A stretch of DNA of 64,000 nucleotides from Streptomyces sp. Go-475 (GCF_003330845.1 NZ_CP026121.1:5499501-5563500); one strand, 5' to 3'; shown: positions 37,901 to 46,605, counted from the stretch's first letter. Notes: generated by a model not told the origin, from the sequence alone. Translations and numbers: made by a program.

Positions 37901-40900
37901 CAGCGTGCCGCCCGGGGACAGGAAGCTGCGCGTGACGCTCACCGCGCCCTTCACGTTCGACGCGTCCATGGAGCAGCTGAGCTGGATGCTGGCCGGTCAC
38001 GAGCTGTTCATCGTGCCGGAGGAGGTGCGCCGCGATCCCTCGGCCCTGGTCCGGTTCGTCGAGGAGCACCGGATCGACGTCATCGACACGACGTCGTCGC
38101 AGCTCGAACTCCTCACGGACGCCGGGCTGCTGGAGGGGGCGTGGGCGCCGTCCATGGTCATGGTGGGCGGTGAGGCGGTCTCGCCGTCGCTGTGGCAGGC
38201 GCTGCGCGGCCAGCGGCGTACGCGCTGTTTCAACCTGTACGGCCCTACGGAAGCGACCGTCGACGCGACCTGCCACGATCTGTCCGGCCCCGTCGACATT
38301 CCCGTCATCGGCGTGCCGCTGCCCGGCGTGCGCGTCCGTCTCCTCGACGAGCGGCTGCGGCCGGTGCCCATCGGTGTCGCCGGCGAGATCTACCTCGGCG
38401 GTCCCGGGCTGGCCCGGGGCTACGTCAACCGTCCGTCCCTCACCGCGCAGCGCTTCGTGGCCGACCCGTATAGCGACATCCCCGGCAGCCGTCTGTACCG
38501 CACCGGCGACCGCGCCCGCTGGCGGCCCGACGGCACCCTGGAATACCTCGGGCGCACCGACCACCAGATCAAACTGCGCGGCTTCCGCATCGAACCGGGC
38601 GAGATCGAAGCCGTCCTCACCCACCACCCGGCCGTCAAGGAAGCCGCCGTCATCGACGACGAGCACGCGCGGCTGATCGCGTACGTCACACCCGCGGGTG
38701 CCGACGAGGCCGGCCCCGCCGACATCCGCCGGTTCGCGCAGGGCCGGCTGCCCGCGTACATGGTGCCGTCGGCGGTGGTGGTCCTGGACGCGCTGCCACT
38801 GACGTCGAACGGGAAGCTGGACCGCGGGCGCCTGCCGGTGCCCGAGTCGGGCAGGCCGGAGCTGGACGTGCGCTTCGTGGCGCCGCGTGACGCGGTGGAG
38901 GAGGCCGTGGCGCGGGTCTGGTGCGCCGTGCTCGGCGTCGACCGGGTCGGTGTGCACGACGACTTCTTCGAGTTGGGCGGGCACTCGCTGCTGGTGATCC
39001 AGGTGATGGCCCGGATCCGGAAGCTGCTCGGCGTCGAGGTGCCGCTGCGGGTGCTGTTCGACGCCGCGACGGTCGAGGAGCTGGCTGCCCGCGTCCGTGC
39101 CGAACAGGGCAAGGGCCTCGGCCAGGGGGCTCCGGCCCTCGAGCCGGTGGACCGGAGCGGGCCGCTGCCGCTGTCGTTCGCGCAGCAACGCCTCTGGTAC
39201 CTCGACCAGTTGACGCCCGGCAGCGACTTCTACACCATGTGCGACGCCTACCGGGTCCGCGGCCCCCTCGACCTGGACGCGCTGCAGCGGGCCCTGCGGA
39301 AGCTGGTCGAGCGACACGAGACGCTGCGGACGGCGTTCGTCGAACGGGACGGCGTGCCCTACCAGGTCGTCTCGCCGCCTGACGCGCCGGTCGCGCGGCG
39401 CGCGGCGCAGGTCGTGCGGATCGAGCCGGCCGAGCGGACCGAGGAGGGCGTGCGGGACCTGGTGGCGGCTCAGGCGCGCATCCCGTTCCGGCTGGCGGAC
39501 GGCGCGCTGATGCGTGTGGCCGTGGCCGGGCCGGCGGACGACGAGCATGTGCTGGTCGTGACCATGCACCACATCGTCTCCGACGGCTGGTCGGTCGAGG
39601 TCCTGGTGGACGAACTCGGCCGCCTGTACCGGGAATGCGTCACCGGCACGCCCGCCGAACTGCCTCGACTGGACATCCAGTACGCCGACTTCGCCGTCTG
39701 GCAGCGAGCCTGGATGACGGGCCCGGTGCAGCAGGAGCAACTCGCCTACTGGAAGCGGGCCTTGGACGGCGCGCCCGCGGTGCTGCGGCTGCCTGCGGAC
39801 CATCCCCGCCCCACCGTCCAGTCCCACCGGGGCGAGACCGTCGAGTTCCCGCTGCCCGCGCCGCTGGTCACGCGGCTGGAAGCACTCGGCCGGGAGCAGG
39901 GTGTCACCCTGTTCATGACGCTGTTCGGCGCCTTCCAGGTACTGCTGGCGCGTTACAGCGGCCAGGACGACGTGGTCGTGGGTGTGCCGGCGGCGAACCG
40001 CACCCGGGCCGAGACCGAACCCCTGGTCGGCTTCTTCGTCAACACCCTTCCCGTGCGGGTCCGCTGTCCGTCGGAGCTGTCGTTCCGCGAGCTGCTCGAC
40101 CGGGTCCGCGAGGCCGCGCTGGGCGCCTTCGCCCATCAGGACCTGCCCTTCGAGACGCTGGTCGAGACGCTCGCGCCCGAGCGCGACCTCAGCCACAACC
40201 CACTCGTGCAGGTCACCTTCCAGCTCCTCGACGCTCCCGACGAGAAGCTCGTCCTGCACGGCACGGACTGCGTCTCGCTCGGCTTCGGCGGTGTGACCAG
40301 CCGATTCGACCTGTCCCTCGACGTCATTTCGGGCCGGGACGGGAAGCGGTGCGTGCTGACGTACTGTCCCGACCTGTTCGACCGGCCCCGCATGGACGTG
40401 CTGGTCCGGCATTACCTGACCCTGCTCGGCGCGGCGGCGGACGACCCCGGCCTGCGCGTGGGCGACCTGCCGCTGAGCGACGATGCCGAACGTCTGCGCC
40501 TGCTGGCCGGGTCCGGGCCGCGGCACACGTCCGAAACCGCTCCTGGAACGGATACGGATACGGAGACGGAGACGGAGACAGATACCGATATCGATACCGA
40601 TACCGATACGAAGACGGAGCCGGATACGGAGACGGTTCCGGACGCCTTCGCCGCCCAGGTGCGGGCGACACCGGACGCGCCGGCGCTGGCAGACGGGGAC
40701 ACGACGCTCACGTTCGCCGAGCTCGACAGCCGCGTCTCCGCCCTGGCGGGTCAGTTGCTGCGCTGCGGTGTGGTCGCCGAGACGCCGGTCGCGGTGTGCC
40801 TGCCGCGCTCCGCCGACAGCGTCGTGGCCCTCCTGGCCGTCCTGCGGTCAGGCGGCGTCTACGTGCCACTGGACCCGGAGTGGCCCGCCGGCCGCGTCGC

Positions 40901-43547
40901 CCATGTCCTCGACGAGGTCGCGGCCCCCGTCGTCATCACCCGCGACCTGCCCGCCGATCCCGGCCGCGTCCATCTCGACCCGCGACAGGCCCCGGCCGGC
41001 GGCCCGGCGCCGATGCCCCGCCTCCACCCCGACCAGGCCGCGTACATCATCTACACCTCAGGGTCCACCGGCGCCCCCAAGGGCGTCACCGTCCAGCATC
41101 GCTCCCTGCACCACCTTCTGAGCCACGTGCGGCACATGGCACAGGGCGGGCCCCGGCGGAACGTCGCGCACACCACCGCGATGACCTTCGACCCGTCACT
41201 GGAACAGTTCCTGTGGCTGGTCGCCGGACACACCCTGCACATCGCGCCCGAGGACGTGCGCCGCGATCCGGAGGCGCTGGTGGGTCTGGTGCGGCGGGCC
41301 GCGATCGACGTCCTCAACGTCACCCCGTCCCATCTGGCCATGCTGATCGAGGCCGGGCTGCTGGAGGGCGACCGGGTGCCGGGAACGCTCCTGGTGGGCG
41401 GCGAGGCGGTGTCCGCGACGCTGTGGCGGACACTGCGCGAACAGGGCGCCGCCACCCGCGTCTTCAACCTGTACGGCCCTACGGAAGCGACCGTCGACGC
41501 GACCTGCCACGATCTGTCCGGCCCCGTCGACATTCCCGTCATCGGCACTCCGCTGCCCGGCGTCCGCGTCCGTCTCCTCGACGAGCGGCTGCGGCCGGTG
41601 CCCATCGGTGTCGCCGGCGAGATCTACCTCGGCGGTCCCGGGCTGGCCCGGGGCTACGTCAACCGTCCGTCCCTCACCGCGCAGCGCTTCGTGGCCGACC
41701 CCTACGGTGACACCCCCGGCAGCCGTCTGTACCGCACCGGCGACCGCGCCCGCTGGCGGCCCGACGGCACCCTGGAATACCTCGGACGCACCGACCACCA
41801 GATCAAACTGCGCGGCTTCCGCATCGAACCGGGCGAGATCGAAGCCGTCCTCACCCACCACCCGGCCGTCAAGGAAGCCGCCGTCACCGTGGCCGACGAC
41901 GACGGCACCGCCCGGCTGATCGCCCTCGTCGCCCTCGACTCCCACGCGCGGCACGGCGGTTCGGCCGACGGTGACCAGAGCGCCCAGGTCGAGGACTGGA
42001 ACGCCGTCTTCGAGACCACCCACGTCGACGCCGCCGACGGCGAACTCACCTTCAACATCAAGGGCTGGAACGACAGCCTCACCGGTGCGCCGATCCCCGC
42101 CGAGCACATGCGGGAGTGGGTCGACACCACCGTCGTCCGGCTCCTGGACGGGCCGGCCAAGCGCGTCCTGGAGATCGGCTGCGGCACCGGGCTGCTCATG
42201 TGGCGGCTGCTGCCGCACGTCGCCGAGTACACCGGCACCGACTTCTCGCGGCCCGCCGTGGAATGGCTCCGGGAAGGACTGCGCCGGCGCCCCGCGCGCC
42301 ATGCCCGGCTGCACCACCGCGAGGCGACCGACTTCACCGGCGTCGACGCCGCGTCCACCGACCTCGTCGTCATCAACTCGGTCGTCCAGTACTTCCCCGA
42401 CCGTGACTACCTCGACGCCGTCCTGGACCGCGCCGTCGACGCCACGGCCGACCAGGGGCGCGTCTTCGTAGGAGACGTCCGCAACCTCGCCCTCGCCCCG
42501 CAGTTCTACGCCCGCCAGGCCCTCGCACACGCCGATCCCGGCGCATCGGCGCAGGACGTGGCCCGCGCCGCCGGGGAACTCGCCGCGCTGGACGGCGAGT
42601 TGCTGATCTCCCCCGAGTACTTCACCGCGCTCGCCGCCCGCTCGCCCCGCGTCACCGGCGTCGAGATCCTGCCCCGCCGGGGACGGCACCGCAACGAGAT
42701 GAGCCTGTACCGCTACGACGTGGTGCTGCACGTGGGTGACCGTCCGGCCGCTCCCGGGCCCGAGGTGGTCACCTGGGGCGAACAGGTCCACGACCTGGCG
42801 TCGCTGTCCGCCCTCCTCGACCACAGGGGCCCGGACGCCCTGCTCGTGCGGGGCGTCGCCAACGACCGCCTGACCCGCGACAACGAGCTGCTCGACCTGC
42901 CCGTACGCACGACGGCCGTCGACCCCGAGGACCTGTGGACGCTGGAGAACTCCACCCCTTACCGGGTGAGCGTCAGCTGGGCCGCCGCGGATCCGCACGG
43001 CGCGATGGACGTCCTGCTGGTCCGGCAGGGCCTCCACGACGACCGTCCGCTGCTCGTCCCCCACCCCGCGCCCGAACCGTCGGCCCGGCTGACGAACGCG
43101 CCGACCCGGCACCGGCGTACGACCGAAGAGGGCCCGGCCGCCGACGGGCTGCGTGCCTGGCTCGCCGAACGACTGCCCGCCCAGCTGCTGCCCGCGCGGA
43201 TCGTCGAGGTGGACGCGCTGCCCCGCACCGGCACCGGCAAACTCGACCGGGGAGCACTCGGCGGGCTCGTCACCGCAGGCCGCGCCGCCCGGCAGGGCGA
43301 CAGCGCCGCCACCGCGCCCCGTACCGGCCTCGAACGGACCCTGGCCGACGCGTGGGCGCAGGTGCTCGGCCTGGCCGAGGTCGGCGTGCACGACAACTTC
43401 TTCGCCCTGGGCGGGGACTCCCTCCTCGCCATCCGGGCCGTCGCCCGGTGCCGTCGGGCCGGAGTCCGGCTGACCGTCCGGCAGTTGCTGAGCGAGCAGA
43501 CCGTCGCCGCGCTGGCGGCAGCCCTCGATGAGGAGAACCATGACTGA
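34965..43547 (+). CDS. three-carrier NRPS: broken A-T-C-A-T-C-A(N-MT)-T
   Basis: A nonribosomal peptide synthetase of 2,860 residues. Residues about 15-215 are only the front of an adenylation domain: the P-loop region reads YAESADG instead of YTSGSTG and everything from the specificity pocket to the catalytic Lys is gone. Then T0 (GGKS, Ser258); C1 (about 315-755, HHIVSDA at 457); A1 (P-loop from Tyr939, catalytic Lys1284); T1 (GGHS, Ser1341); C2 (HHIVSDG at 1535); A2 (P-loop Tyr2030, Lys2759) interrupted by an N-methyltransferase (VLEIGCGTGLL from 2401); T2 (GGDS, Ser2819). No thioesterase, reductase or terminal C domain. By eye the pocket codes are D-A-E-D-M-G-L-V-D for A1 and D-P-E-N-L-G-L-V-D for A2; two acidic residues suggest basic substrates such as Arg or Orn. 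The GTG at 34965 follows GAGGGA; GTG 34968 is an alternative. First gene of the operon. Confidence 0.93.
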   Translation: MVNDGAELAGKNPAADSFERYSVGAPERSAILYQGAVTGYGELNRRAGEIAARLAAAGVGPSTLVAVVLPRDPDLVATLCALLKLGAACLPADPGAPAGRLREILADAAPDVLVTTRAAVPEFTGDCPVCFLEGEPPTASLGSPERGVRSVLGIAYLLYAESADGRLENSVVSYADLTRHIGDPGVGIPDGAGVLGLIAPLLSGNRLVLDADEVPHRSATRVAPRDVVEEAVAQVWCAVLGVDRVGVRDRFFDLGGKSLLALQVVARLRKLFGVELPLRALFDAPTVEELAAWVRAERAGGQDSREEAALRPVERDGPLPLSFAQQRLWFLDQLVPDSAFYTMCDAFRVRGRLDVDALRRALRMLVARHETLRTAFVERDGVPYQVIDAADGPGARRAAALTRVDLTPLEPAEREESARGLVAAEAQTPFRLADGALMRVVAARLADDEHVLVVTTHHIVSDAWSVGVLVDELGRLYRECVTGDAAGLPPLDVQYADFAVWQRDWMTGPVQERQLAYWKRALDGAPSVLRLPTDHPRPAVQSERGETVEFTLPDAVVTALEELGRERSVTLFMTLLGAFQVLLARHAGHQDIVVGVPTAGRTRTETEPLVGFFVNTLPLRVTCAPDLSFRDLLERVREAALGAFAHQDLPFETLVEALAPERDLGHNPLVQITFQLLSTPAARPVLPGAEVERYPVGEAVSQFDLSLDIKRADDGSYRGVLNYCPDLFDRPRMDVLAAQYLTLLGAAAADPGRRIGDLPLSDEAERRLILDEFGQRDATPAGPGGVPERSAEVVRGPGGVPGRFAEVVRAAPDARAVTCGGDTLTFAELDARVASLTQALLRFGITPETPVAVCLPRSTDSVVALLAVMRAGGVYVPLDPAWPADRTAYVLDDTAAPVVITRDLPADPGRVHLDPRQPPADGPVTAPHIRPDQAAYVIYTSGSTGAPKGVAVQHRSLNHLTSSLQATFLGHEPHRAGAGSVPPGDRKLRVTLTAPFTFDASMEQLSWMLAGHELFIVPEEVRRDPSALVRFVEEHRIDVIDTTSSQLELLTDAGLLEGAWAPSMVMVGGEAVSPSLWQALRGQRRTRCFNLYGPTEATVDATCHDLSGPVDIPVIGVPLPGVRVRLLDERLRPVPIGVAGEIYLGGPGLARGYVNRPSLTAQRFVADPYSDIPGSRLYRTGDRARWRPDGTLEYLGRTDHQIKLRGFRIEPGEIEAVLTHHPAVKEAAVIDDEHARLIAYVTPAGADEAGPADIRRFAQGRLPAYMVPSAVVVLDALPLTSNGKLDRGRLPVPESGRPELDVRFVAPRDAVEEAVARVWCAVLGVDRVGVHDDFFELGGHSLLVIQVMARIRKLLGVEVPLRVLFDAATVEELAARVRAEQGKGLGQGAPALEPVDRSGPLPLSFAQQRLWYLDQLTPGSDFYTMCDAYRVRGPLDLDALQRALRKLVERHETLRTAFVERDGVPYQVVSPPDAPVARRAAQVVRIEPAERTEEGVRDLVAAQARIPFRLADGALMRVAVAGPADDEHVLVVTMHHIVSDGWSVEVLVDELGRLYRECVTGTPAELPRLDIQYADFAVWQRAWMTGPVQQEQLAYWKRALDGAPAVLRLPADHPRPTVQSHRGETVEFPLPAPLVTRLEALGREQGVTLFMTLFGAFQVLLARYSGQDDVVVGVPAANRTRAETEPLVGFFVNTLPVRVRCPSELSFRELLDRVREAALGAFAHQDLPFETLVETLAPERDLSHNPLVQVTFQLLDAPDEKLVLHGTDCVSLGFGGVTSRFDLSLDVISGRDGKRCVLTYCPDLFDRPRMDVLVRHYLTLLGAAADDPGLRVGDLPLSDDAERLRLLAGSGPRHTSETAPGTDTDTETETETDTDIDTDTDTKTEPDTETVPDAFAAQVRATPDAPALADGDTTLTFAELDSRVSALAGQLLRCGVVAETPVAVCLPRSADSVVALLAVLRSGGVYVPLDPEWPAGRVAHVLDEVAAPVVITRDLPADPGRVHLDPRQAPAGGPAPMPRLHPDQAAYIIYTSGSTGAPKGVTVQHRSLHHLLSHVRHMAQGGPRRNVAHTTAMTFDPSLEQFLWLVAGHTLHIAPEDVRRDPEALVGLVRRAAIDVLNVTPSHLAMLIEAGLLEGDRVPGTLLVGGEAVSATLWRTLREQGAATRVFNLYGPTEATVDATCHDLSGPVDIPVIGTPLPGVRVRLLDERLRPVPIGVAGEIYLGGPGLARGYVNRPSLTAQRFVADPYGDTPGSRLYRTGDRARWRPDGTLEYLGRTDHQIKLRGFRIEPGEIEAVLTHHPAVKEAAVTVADDDGTARLIALVALDSHARHGGSADGDQSAQVEDWNAVFETTHVDAADGELTFNIKGWNDSLTGAPIPAEHMREWVDTTVVRLLDGPAKRVLEIGCGTGLLMWRLLPHVAEYTGTDFSRPAVEWLREGLRRRPARHARLHHREATDFTGVDAASTDLVVINSVVQYFPDRDYLDAVLDRAVDATADQGRVFVGDVRNLALAPQFYARQALAHADPGASAQDVARAAGELAALDGELLISPEYFTALAARSPRVTGVEILPRRGRHRNEMSLYRYDVVLHVGDRPAAPGPEVVTWGEQVHDLASLSALLDHRGPDALLVRGVANDRLTRDNELLDLPVRTTAVDPEDLWTLENSTPYRVSVSWAAADPHGAMDVLLVRQGLHDDRPLLVPHPAPEPSARLTNAPTRHRRTTEEGPAADGLRAWLAERLPAQLLPARIVEVDALPRTGTGKLDRGALGGLVTAGRAARQGDSAATAPRTGLERTLADAWAQVLGLAEVGVHDNFFALGGDSLLAIRAVARCRRAGVRLTVRQLLSEQTVAALAAALDEENHD
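37308..37391 (+). repeat. 42-bp tandem duplication in the C1-A1 linker
   Basis: Two adjacent copies encode GPGGVPERSAEVVR and GPGGVPGRFAEVVR. The copies differ at only a few bases. Confidence 0.85.
38229..38652 (+). repeat. 424-bp repeat, copy 1 (A1 domain, motifs A5-A8)
   Basis: Near-identical to 41463-41886 (offset 3,234 bases). Differences are a handful of bases, for example GGCGTG versus GGCACT. It covers NLYGPTEATVDATCHDL to the GRTDHQIKLRGFRIEPG block. Confidence 0.9.
40548..40637 (+). repeat. low-complexity Thr-Asp/Glu linker between C2 and A2
   Basis: Thirty codons alternate Thr with Asp or Glu (TDTDTETETETDTDIDTD and onward). The DNA is a run of imperfect GATACS/GAGACG hexamers, the only simple-sequence repeat in the operon. 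Confidence 0.9.
41463..41886 (+). repeat. 424-bp repeat, copy 2 (A2 domain, motifs A5-A8)
   Basis: Partner of 38229-38652. The sharp loss of similarity at both ends suggests gene conversion between the two adenylation domains. Confidence 0.9.
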
Positions 43548-44553
43548 CCTTCAGCTGCGCACCCTCGCGCTCACCGACGAGGAGAACACCGAGGTCGACG
43601 CCCTGTTGCACACCCTGTCCGACGTACCTGTCGACTCCACCGTGGCGCTGCTGCACCGCACCCGGCTCGCCGCGCAGGAACTGCCGCTGCGCATCCGCAC
43701 CGAGCTGACCGGGATGCGGCTCTACGACAGCCCGCGCGCCCTCGTCGTCACGGGCTTCCGCATCGACGACGACCGGATCGGACCGACTCCCGTGACCCGC
43801 CCCACCCCGGCCCCCGAGCGGACCCGGAACCAGGAACTGCTGCTCCTGCTGCACGCGGCCCTGCTCGGCGAGGCCTTCGCCTGGGCCACCCAGCAGAACG
43901 GCCGGCTCGTCCACGACGTGCTGCCCATCCCCGGCGAGGAGACCGAGCAGATGGGCTCCAGCAGCAAGGCCGAACTGCTGTGGCACACCGAGGACGCGTT
44001 CCACCCGCTCCGCTGCGACTACGTGGGCCTGCTGTGCCTGCGCAATCACCAGCGCGCCGTCACCACCCTGGGCTGGCCCGACCTGTCCCGGCTCGCCCCA
44101 GGGGACCGGGCCACGCTCCTCGAACCGCGCTACCTGATCCGCCCCGACACATCGCACACGCCCGAGCAGAACGCGGCGGGCGCGCAGTCCCCCGAACGGT
44201 TCTCGGCGATCGCCGAGATGGACGACGCCCCGGAGCGCGTCGCCGTCCTGTTCGGCGACCCCGACGACCCGTACCTGCGGATCGACCCGGCCTACATGAG
44301 CCCGGCCCCCGGAGACGCGGCCGCCCGGCGGGCGTACGACGCCATCGCCGCGCTCATCGAGGACGCGTTGCAGCACGTCGCCCTGGCCGCGGGCTCGATG
44401 CTGTTCGTCGACAACTACCAGGCCGTACACGGCCGCAAGCCCTTCGCCGCCGCCTACGACGGCCGCGACCGCTGGCTCAAGCGGGTCAACATCACCCGCG
44501 ATCTGCGCCGCTCCCGGTCCGCCCGGCAGTCGGCCACCTCGCTGCTGGTGTGA
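43540..44553 (+). CDS. VioC/AsnO-like Fe(II)/2-oxoglutarate hydroxylase
   Basis: A 337-residue non-haem iron oxygenase of the clavaminate synthase-like group. The iron triad is His149 and Glu151 (LLWHTEDAFHP, an HxE motif rather than HxD) and His297 (AVHGRKPF); RWLKRVN supplies the 2-oxoglutarate Arg. HxE is the mark of the VioC (Arg), AsnO (Asn), OrfP and enduracididine beta-hydroxylases that act on free amino acids. The start follows GATGAGGAGAACC and overlaps the NRPS stop by eight bases. It probably supplies a beta-hydroxylated Arg-, Asn- or Orn-like building block to the NRPS; the exact substrate cannot be told. Confidence 0.88.
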   Translation: MTDLQLRTLALTDEENTEVDALLHTLSDVPVDSTVALLHRTRLAAQELPLRIRTELTGMRLYDSPRALVVTGFRIDDDRIGPTPVTRPTPAPERTRNQELLLLLHAALLGEAFAWATQQNGRLVHDVLPIPGEETEQMGSSSKAELLWHTEDAFHPLRCDYVGLLCLRNHQRAVTTLGWPDLSRLAPGDRATLLEPRYLIRPDTSHTPEQNAAGAQSPERFSAIAEMDDAPERVAVLFGDPDDPYLRIDPAYMSPAPGDAAARRAYDAIAALIEDALQHVALAAGSMLFVDNYQAVHGRKPFAAAYDGRDRWLKRVNITRDLRRSRSARQSATSLLV

Positions 44554-44565
44554 GGGACGACCGCC

Positions 44566-45312
44566 ATGGACTTCCCGCTCATCCGCCTCAACCCCTGGTA
44601 CAGCGGCGGCTGCGACGGCCCGCCCCGGGTGCGGCTCTGCGCGCTGCCGTACGCGGGCGGCACCGCGGCCGTCTTCAAGGACTGGCCCGCCGCGCTGCCC
44701 TCCGGAGTGGAGCTGCTCACCGCGCATCTGCCGGGCCGCGGCGACCGGTTCGCCGAACCGCCCCCGGCCACCCTGGAGGAAACCGCCGGGCACCTGTGCG
44801 CGGCGCTGCCGCCCAGCGACCTGCCCACGGTCGTCCTCGGGCACAGCATGGGCGCCCTGCTGGGGTACGAACTGGCGGCGCGGCTCGCGGCGCGGGGCCG
44901 CTCCCCGAGCCTGCTCATCGCCGCGGCCTGCCGTCCCCCGCACGTCCCACCGGACGGCTCCGGTCCCGCGACCGAGCAGGAGCTGGCCGCCACCCTCCGG
45001 GACGAACGGCCCTGGGACGACGCCCTGCTGGACGAGGAACTCATGGAAGCGGTGCTGCCGGCCCTGGTCGCCGACATCGCCGCCGGTGACCGCTACCACC
45101 GCCCCCGGCCCCGCGCGCTCGACCTGCCGCTGAAGGTCTACGTCGGCGCCGGAGACGACGGGACCGACTGGCGGACCACCCTCGACTGGCGCGCGTGCAC
45201 GGCGCGGGACTGCGAGGTCGTCGTCCTGCCCGGCGGCCACTACTTCGTGGAGACCGACCGCGCGGCCCTCCTCGCCCACGTCGCCGCGGACCTCGCCGAG
45301 GTGGTGGCATGA
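44566..45312 (+). CDS. type II thioesterase
   Basis: A 248-residue alpha/beta hydrolase of the NRPS/PKS type II thioesterase family, which clears mis-primed or stalled acyl groups from carrier domains. The nucleophile Ser lies in LGHSMGALLGYELAARL, the acidic partner near VYVGAGDDGTDW, and the catalytic His in LPGGHYFVETD. The N-terminal LCALPYAGGTAAVFKDW is also typical. It starts 12 bases after the hydroxylase stop, and the MFS gene overlaps its end. Because the NRPS lacks its own release domain, this enzyme is a candidate, though unusual, for product release. Confidence 0.92.
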   Translation: MDFPLIRLNPWYSGGCDGPPRVRLCALPYAGGTAAVFKDWPAALPSGVELLTAHLPGRGDRFAEPPPATLEETAGHLCAALPPSDLPTVVLGHSMGALLGYELAARLAARGRSPSLLIAAACRPPHVPPDGSGPATEQELAATLRDERPWDDALLDEELMEAVLPALVADIAAGDRYHRPRPRALDLPLKVYVGAGDDGTDWRTTLDWRACTARDCEVVVLPGGHYFVETDRAALLAHVAADLAEVVA

Positions 45313-46598
45313 CCACGCACGTCGAGGCCAGACCCGCCTACCTCGCGGTACTGGCCGTGCGCGAGGCCCGCTCGCCGTTCCTCGGCAGCTGCCTGGCACG
45401 CATGTCCTTCGCCGTGCTGCCGCTGTCGCTGCTGCTGTCGGTCCGCGACGCGACAGGGTCCTTCGCCGTCGCCGGACTGACCTCCGGAGCGCTGTCGGCC
45501 ACCCTCACCCTGTTCGCGCCCGCCCGCGCCCGGCTGATCGACCGCAAGGGCTCACGGACCGGACTGATCTGGCTGACCGTCCCCTACCTGCTGGGACTCG
45601 CCGCGCTGATCACCCTGGCCGAGGCGGGGGCGCCCACGGCGGCGCTGCTCGTCGCCGCCGCGGTCGCGGGCGTGTTCGCGCCGCCGCTCGGGCCGACCAT
45701 GCGCGTCCTGTGGGCGAGGATCCTGCACGCCCGCCAGCCCCTGCTGCACACCGCCTACGCCCTCGACTCGGTCACCGAGGAAGTGGTGTTCACCGTGGGC
45801 CCGTTGCTGGCGGGCGGTCTGATCGCGGTCGCCGCGCCGCTCGCGTCGATGATCACGGTCATGGTGCTCATCGCGGCCGGCACCGTGTGCTTCGTGCTGT
45901 CCGCCGCGACCGCCGCTGCCCCCGCCTCGGACGACCCCGACGCGGACCGGCCACGCGGCCGGCCGATGGCCCTGCCCGGCATGCGCACGATCGTGCTGTC
46001 CTTCGGCGGGGTCGGCCTGGTCGTCGGGGTGTTGCAGGTCGTGCTGCCCTTCATCGCCGACGAAGCGGGCTCACCCAGCGCGGGCGGCGTCCTGCTGGCC
46101 CTGCTGTCGGCGGGCAGCGCGGTGGGCGGCCTCACCTACGGGCGGATCGGCTGGCGCTCCGCACCGGTGCGGCGGTTCGCGGTGCTGGTCACCGGGTTCA
46201 CCCTGACGGTGCTGCCGCTGTGCCTGACCGAGAGCCCCGTACCGGCCGGGGCGTTCGCCTTCCTGGTGGGACTGTGTCTCGCCCCGCTGTTCACCACGGC
46301 CTACCTGCTGGTCAACGACCTGGTGACGGCGTCGCGGACCGCCCCGACCGAGGCCAACACCTGGGTGTCCACGGCCAACAACGGCGGGTTCGCCGCGGGC
46401 AGCGCCGCAGCGGGTGTGCTGCTCGACTCCCAGGGCCCCGCCCGGACCGTCGCCCTCGCGTTCGCCGTGGCCGCAGCGACCGCCGTCATGACCGTCCTGC
46501 GCCGGCGGACCCTGGCACTCGACGCCCCGAACAGCGAGCCGGCCGCCGCCGCACCCGTCGACCGCACCACACCCGTCGAAGCCGAACCCGAGGAGTGA
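45309..46598 (+). CDS. MFS transporter
   Basis: A 429-residue membrane protein with about 12 hydrophobic segments (for example LPLSLLLSVRDATGSFAVAGLTSGAL, LIWLTVPYLLGLAALITLAEAG, IVLSFGGVGLVVGVLQVVLPFIA). The loop LFAPARARLIDRKGSRTGL is a version of the MFS motif A between helices 2 and 3. It is embedded in the NRPS operon by a four-base overlap with the thioesterase, so it likely exports the peptide product and may confer self-resistance. Start ATG at 45309 was chosen for that overlap. Confidence 0.88.
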   Translation: MTTHVEARPAYLAVLAVREARSPFLGSCLARMSFAVLPLSLLLSVRDATGSFAVAGLTSGALSATLTLFAPARARLIDRKGSRTGLIWLTVPYLLGLAALITLAEAGAPTAALLVAAAVAGVFAPPLGPTMRVLWARILHARQPLLHTAYALDSVTEEVVFTVGPLLAGGLIAVAAPLASMITVMVLIAAGTVCFVLSAATAAAPASDDPDADRPRGRPMALPGMRTIVLSFGGVGLVVGVLQVVLPFIADEAGSPSAGGVLLALLSAGSAVGGLTYGRIGWRSAPVRRFAVLVTGFTLTVLPLCLTESPVPAGAFAFLVGLCLAPLFTTAYLLVNDLVTASRTAPTEANTWVSTANNGGFAAGSAAAGVLLDSQGPARTVALAFAVAAATAVMTVLRRRTLALDAPNSEPAAAAPVDRTTPVEAEPEE

Positions 46599-46605
46599 AC
46601 CGATC

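Noticed and set aside
35571..40526. Very long minus-strand frame (over 1,600 codons) opposite the NRPS
   Set aside because: Produced by high GC at third positions of the plus-strand gene; no start signal or domain.
44566..45312. Main chain-terminating thioesterase of the NRPS
   Set aside because: Sequence is of type II editing thioesterases, so it is annotated as such; a release role is only noted as possible.
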